DNA from: UBA4246 sp045113695
GTDB lineage: Bacteria > Bacillota > Clostridia > Christensenellales > Aristaeellaceae
Reading direction: 5' to 3'
DNA length: 26,549 nt
Assembly (NCBI GenBank): GCA_045113695.1
Contig: JBGUJG010000075.1
Span: 1-26,549, forward strand
The position numbers were made by a program, and so were the translations under genes. A model generated the notes under the pieces. The model ran no database searches and was not told the origin of the DNA. It worked only from the letters and a program-made list of their open reading frames with translations. The number at the start of each line of letters is the position of its first letter. Positions within the stretch are counted from its first letter, which is position 1. Positions 23,893 to 26,549 of the stretch are shown here, piece by piece.

Positions 23893-24783
23893 ATGAGCAG
23901 AACAAAGAACGCCTCCAATTTCCAGCCCGCCGGCCATTCCCATAAAAAGCCGAGCTATTACGTGGGCAAAGTGCTGATCAACATCGTGCTGTGGGTGTTT
24001 TCCCTGTCCTGCATTTTCCCGCTGTTCTGGATGGGATATTCCTCCCTCAAGCTCAAGCGCCAGTTCAACGCGGACGTCATCTCCATCCCCTGGAAGACGG
24101 CGACCCTGCAGAACTATACGGACATCCTGAACAACCCGGATTACCACCTGGGCGAGTCCATGTGGAACTCCGCCCGGACCACGATCATCAGCATCGTGCT
24201 GATCGTGCTGTTCTCCTTCATCATCGGCTACATCCTGGCCAGGGTGCGCTTTAAGCTGAACCGCCCCCTGTACGCCATGTTCCTGATGGGCATGCTGATC
24301 CCGATCCACTCCCTGCTGGTCCCGATCTATGTAGTGTTCAAGAACCTGGGCATCAGCAACCAGTGGTATACGCTGCTGATGCCCTATATCAGCTTCGGTC
24401 TTCCGATGGGCATCTTCCTGGTGGAGGGCTACGTCAAGTCGATTCCCGTGTCCCTGGAGGAAGCGGCGGCCATCGACGGTTCATCCTTCAGCCGCTCGCT
24501 GTGGGAGATCATCTGGCCCCTGTGCCGCCCGATCCTGATCACGGTCGCCATCATCCAGGTGTTCAGCTGCTGGAACGAGTTTTCGTTCGCTCTCGTGCTG
24601 ATCCAAAACGTGCACCTGCAGACGGTCCCGCTGGCGCTGACCCAGTTCAAGGGCCAGTTCGGCTCCGACTATCCGCTGCAGATGACGGCGATGCTGATCA
24701 CCATGAGCCCGATTGTGGTGCTGTACTTCTGCTTCAGCAATCAGATCATCAAGGGCATGGTCGCCGGCGCGGTCAAAGGATAA
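23893..24783 (+). CDS. ABC sugar permease (MalG/UgpE type)
   Basis: The second membrane subunit, 296 residues with six predicted helices. A long polar N-terminus (1-26) precedes the first helix, and the EAA motif is EEAAAIDGSSFSRSLWEIIWP (about 189-209). It begins 3 nt after its partner, with GGGGGA as the binding site, so translation is coupled. No ATP-binding gene follows; a terminator lies 12 nt on. As in other Bacillota, a shared MsmX-type ATPase elsewhere probably powers the system (inference). Confidence 0.93.
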   Translation: MSRTKNASNFQPAGHSHKKPSYYVGKVLINIVLWVFSLSCIFPLFWMGYSSLKLKRQFNADVISIPWKTATLQNYTDILNNPDYHLGESMWNSARTTIISIVLIVLFSFIIGYILARVRFKLNRPLYAMFLMGMLIPIHSLLVPIYVVFKNLGISNQWYTLLMPYISFGLPMGIFLVEGYVKSIPVSLEEAAAIDGSSFSRSLWEIIWPLCRPILITVAIIQVFSCWNEFSFALVLIQNVHLQTVPLALTQFKGQFGSDYPLQMTAMLITMSPIVVLYFCFSNQIIKGMVAGAVKG

Positions 24784-24794
24784 AACCCGGACAG

Positions 24795-24828
24795 GACTGC
24801 CGCAGAACAACGCTGCGGCAGTCTTTTT
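24795..24828 (+). terminator. Terminator of the ABC operon
   Basis: Perfect 11-bp stem GACTGCCGCAG/CTGCGGCAGTC (24795-24805 with 24813-24823), 7-nt loop, five T. Confidence 0.95.
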
Positions 24829-24875
24829 CTAAAAAAATTACCGGCTCCGTTCCGGACAGAAAGGATGCATGATTT

Positions 24876-26396
24876 ATGGGCATGAGAGGAATCCACACGT
24901 CGATCAACGACATCCGCAAAAAGGTCTTTACCGAGGTCGCGAAGCTGAGCTACGAATATCATGAGGGCAGCCTGGCGGAGATGGAAAACATCCCCTACCG
25001 GATCATCCCGGGGGAGGTGTCCACCTACCGCGAGAGCGTGTTCCTGGAGCGGGCCATCGTCAAGGAGCGGATGCGCCTGGCCATGGGCCTGCCGCTGCGC
25101 GACGTGACGGAGCACGCCCCGGTTTCCAGGGGGGCGGAGGAATGCGTCCACCCGGAAAAGTATTACCAGCCCCCGCTGATCAACATCATCAAGTTCGCCT
25201 GCCACAAGTGCCCTGACAATCAGGTGGTGATCACCGACCAGTGCCAGGGATGCCTGGCCCACCCCTGCCGGGAGGTGTGCCCCAAGGACGCCATCGTTGT
25301 GGAGCACGGACGCTGCCGGATCGACCAGACCAAGTGCGTCAAATGCGGGAAATGCATGGGCGTCTGCCAGTACGGGGTGATCCTGCGCCTGGAGCGGCCC
25401 TGCGCCGTGGCCTGCGGCATGAAGGCGATCCGGAGCGACGCCTACGGGCGGGCCGAAATCGACCAGGAAAAGTGCGTCAGCTGCGGCATGTGCCTGGCCA
25501 ACTGCCCCTTCGGGGCCATCGCCGACAAGGCGCAGATCTTCCAGTGCATCCAGGCGCTCCGGAGCGATACGCCGGTGTACGCCGCCATTGCCCCGGCCGT
25601 GGCGGGGCAGTTCGGCCCCGATCTGCCGCCGCAGAAGATGCGGGCGGCGTTTCAGGCGCTGGGGTTTGAGGACGTCGTGGAGGTCGCCATCGGGGCGGAC
25701 CTTTGCACGATCGACGAAGCGAAAGACTTCCTGTCGGAAGTGCCGGAGAAACTGCCGTTCATGGGCACCAGCTGCTGTCCGGCCTGGTCGGTGATGGCGA
25801 AAAGGGAATTCCCCCAGTATGCCGAGTGCATCAGCATGGCCCTGACGCCGATGGTGCTGACCGGACGGCTGATCAAGAAGGAAAACCCGGGCTGCAAGGT
25901 GGCCTTTATCGGCCCCTGCGCAGCCAAGAAGCTGGAGGCCAGCCGCCGCTCCGTCCGCAGCGACGTCGATTTTGTCCTCACCTTTGAGGAAGTCATGGGC
26001 ATGTTCGAGGCCAAAGGCGTGGACTTCGACGACCTGGAGCCGATGAAGCTCCCCAGCTCCGCTAGCTCGGACGGCAGAGGCTTTTCCGTCAGCGGCGGCG
26101 TGGCGGGGGCCGTGGTCAGCTGCATCCGGGAGATGGCGCCGGACCGCGAAATCCTGGTGGAGCACGCGGAAGGCCTGAACGACTGCCGCAAGATGATGAT
26201 GCGGGCCCGCGCCGGCAAGCTGAACGGGTACCTGCTGGAAGGCATGGCCTGCCCCGGCGGCTGCATCGGCGGCGCCGGCACCGTGCAGCTGATCCCCAAG
26301 GCGGCCCAGGAAGTGGAAAAGGTCAAAAAACTGTCCGCCAAAGCCCACGCCTATGAGAGCGATTATTCTTCCCGGCTGACGGAACTGAAGGAATAA
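24876..26396 (+). CDS. [FeFe] hydrogenase, group B-type
   Basis: A 506-residue enzyme for H2 production or uptake. H-cluster motifs: TSCCPAW (C300 proton-transfer Cys, C301 ligand), IGPCAAKKLE (C348), and MACPGGCIGGAG (C459, C463). The Ala in TSCCPAW and CPGGC are typical of group B rather than group A enzymes. Upstream are three cysteine clusters: C123-C126-C131-C135, C154-C157-C160-C164, and C200-C203-C206-C210, with extra Cys at 109, 112, 176 and 180. The N-terminal 100 residues are not a known domain to me. GAAAGGA precedes the ATG by about 9 nt. It has no maturation genes (hydEFG) in the window and seems monocistronic. Confidence 0.93.
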   Translation: MGMRGIHTSINDIRKKVFTEVAKLSYEYHEGSLAEMENIPYRIIPGEVSTYRESVFLERAIVKERMRLAMGLPLRDVTEHAPVSRGAEECVHPEKYYQPPLINIIKFACHKCPDNQVVITDQCQGCLAHPCREVCPKDAIVVEHGRCRIDQTKCVKCGKCMGVCQYGVILRLERPCAVACGMKAIRSDAYGRAEIDQEKCVSCGMCLANCPFGAIADKAQIFQCIQALRSDTPVYAAIAPAVAGQFGPDLPPQKMRAAFQALGFEDVVEVAIGADLCTIDEAKDFLSEVPEKLPFMGTSCCPAWSVMAKREFPQYAECISMALTPMVLTGRLIKKENPGCKVAFIGPCAAKKLEASRRSVRSDVDFVLTFEEVMGMFEAKGVDFDDLEPMKLPSSASSDGRGFSVSGGVAGAVVSCIREMAPDREILVEHAEGLNDCRKMMMRARAGKLNGYLLEGMACPGGCIGGAGTVQLIPKAAQEVEKVKKLSAKAHAYESDYSSRLTELKE

Positions 26397-26488
26397 AAAC
26401 AAAAAATTTACAAAAATTTTACAATTGAGAATGTCCGATTTTCGGCGATTCAGCAGAAAAACGTGTACGGGCGTCAATCATCGGTAAC

Positions 26489-26549
26489 ATGAAAGCCAAG
26501 CAACAATCTGTCAGGGGAAGGGTGGAGATTTTCCGGCTCTACGGATGCC
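26489..26549 (+). CDS. Possible start of a gene cut off by the window edge
   Basis: An ATG opens a frame of 20 codons (MKAKQQSVRGRVEIFRLYGC) that runs off the right end. I see no ribosome binding site just upstream, and the AT-rich 26397-26489 interval holds no clear promoter or terminator, so this is a weak call. Confidence 0.25.
   Translation, partial: MKAKQQSVRGRVEIFRLYGC

Noticed and set aside
24741..26477. Minus-strand frame opposite the hydrogenase
   Set aside because: Antisense shadow of a GC-rich gene with all hydrogenase motifs on the plus strand.

Overview
The window looks like chromosomal DNA from a GC-rich, anaerobic member of the Clostridia, probably a gut or rumen fibre degrader. 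Pointers are a CtsR-ClpC stress operon (Bacillota-specific), strong AGGAGG-type ribosome binding sites, TTG/GTG starts, sigma-A promoters with 17-nt spacers, a pectin/uronate catabolic cluster, a sugar ABC transporter without its own ATPase, a 2x[4Fe-4S] ferredoxin and a group B-type [FeFe] hydrogenase. Genus-level placement is not possible from this sequence alone.

Layout. 1-469: no gene; two copies of a GC-rich palindromic repeat, a terminator, then the CtsR-boxed promoter. 470-4153 (+): ctsR, clpC, rdgB. 4179-5080 (+): promoter, yybP-ykoY manganese riboswitch with its terminator, and two small membrane-associated proteins of unknown function. 5082-6356 (+): membrane-embedded M28 peptidase and an AT-rich small membrane protein. 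6471-9429 (-): operon of tyrosine-phosphatase-like protein, MATE transporter and TIM-barrel sugar isomerase/epimerase. 9537-12934 (-): pectin/uronate genes GH105, kduI and an SDR, with a remarkable cluster of perfect hairpins between kduI and the SDR. 12960-15786 (+): secA. 15790-16529 (-): HepT/MntA toxin-antitoxin. 16607-18861 (+): MBL hydrolase overlapping a RecQ helicase that lacks the winged-helix domain. 18916-20170: divergent pair of a 22-residue-repeat protein (-) and a MerR/GyrI-like regulator (+). 20209-21182 (-): tRNA methyltransferase and ferredoxin. 21395-24828 (+): ABC sugar importer behind a LacI-type operator. 24876-26396 (+): [FeFe] hydrogenase.

How the genes work together. 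GH105 releases unsaturated uronate from pectin oligomers, KduI isomerises the resulting 5-keto-4-deoxyuronate, and the SDR is placed to reduce the product. The ABC importer may feed this or another sugar pathway. Ferredoxin and hydrogenase fit fermentative electron disposal, but are separate transcription units.

Most worth following: (i) the Mn riboswitch, whose aptamer and terminator structures are mutually exclusive on paper, placed in front of two small proteins rather than a recognisable Mn exporter; (ii) a dispersed repeat with three copies whose hairpin stems differ by compensatory base changes; (iii) the hairpin cluster downstream of kduI.
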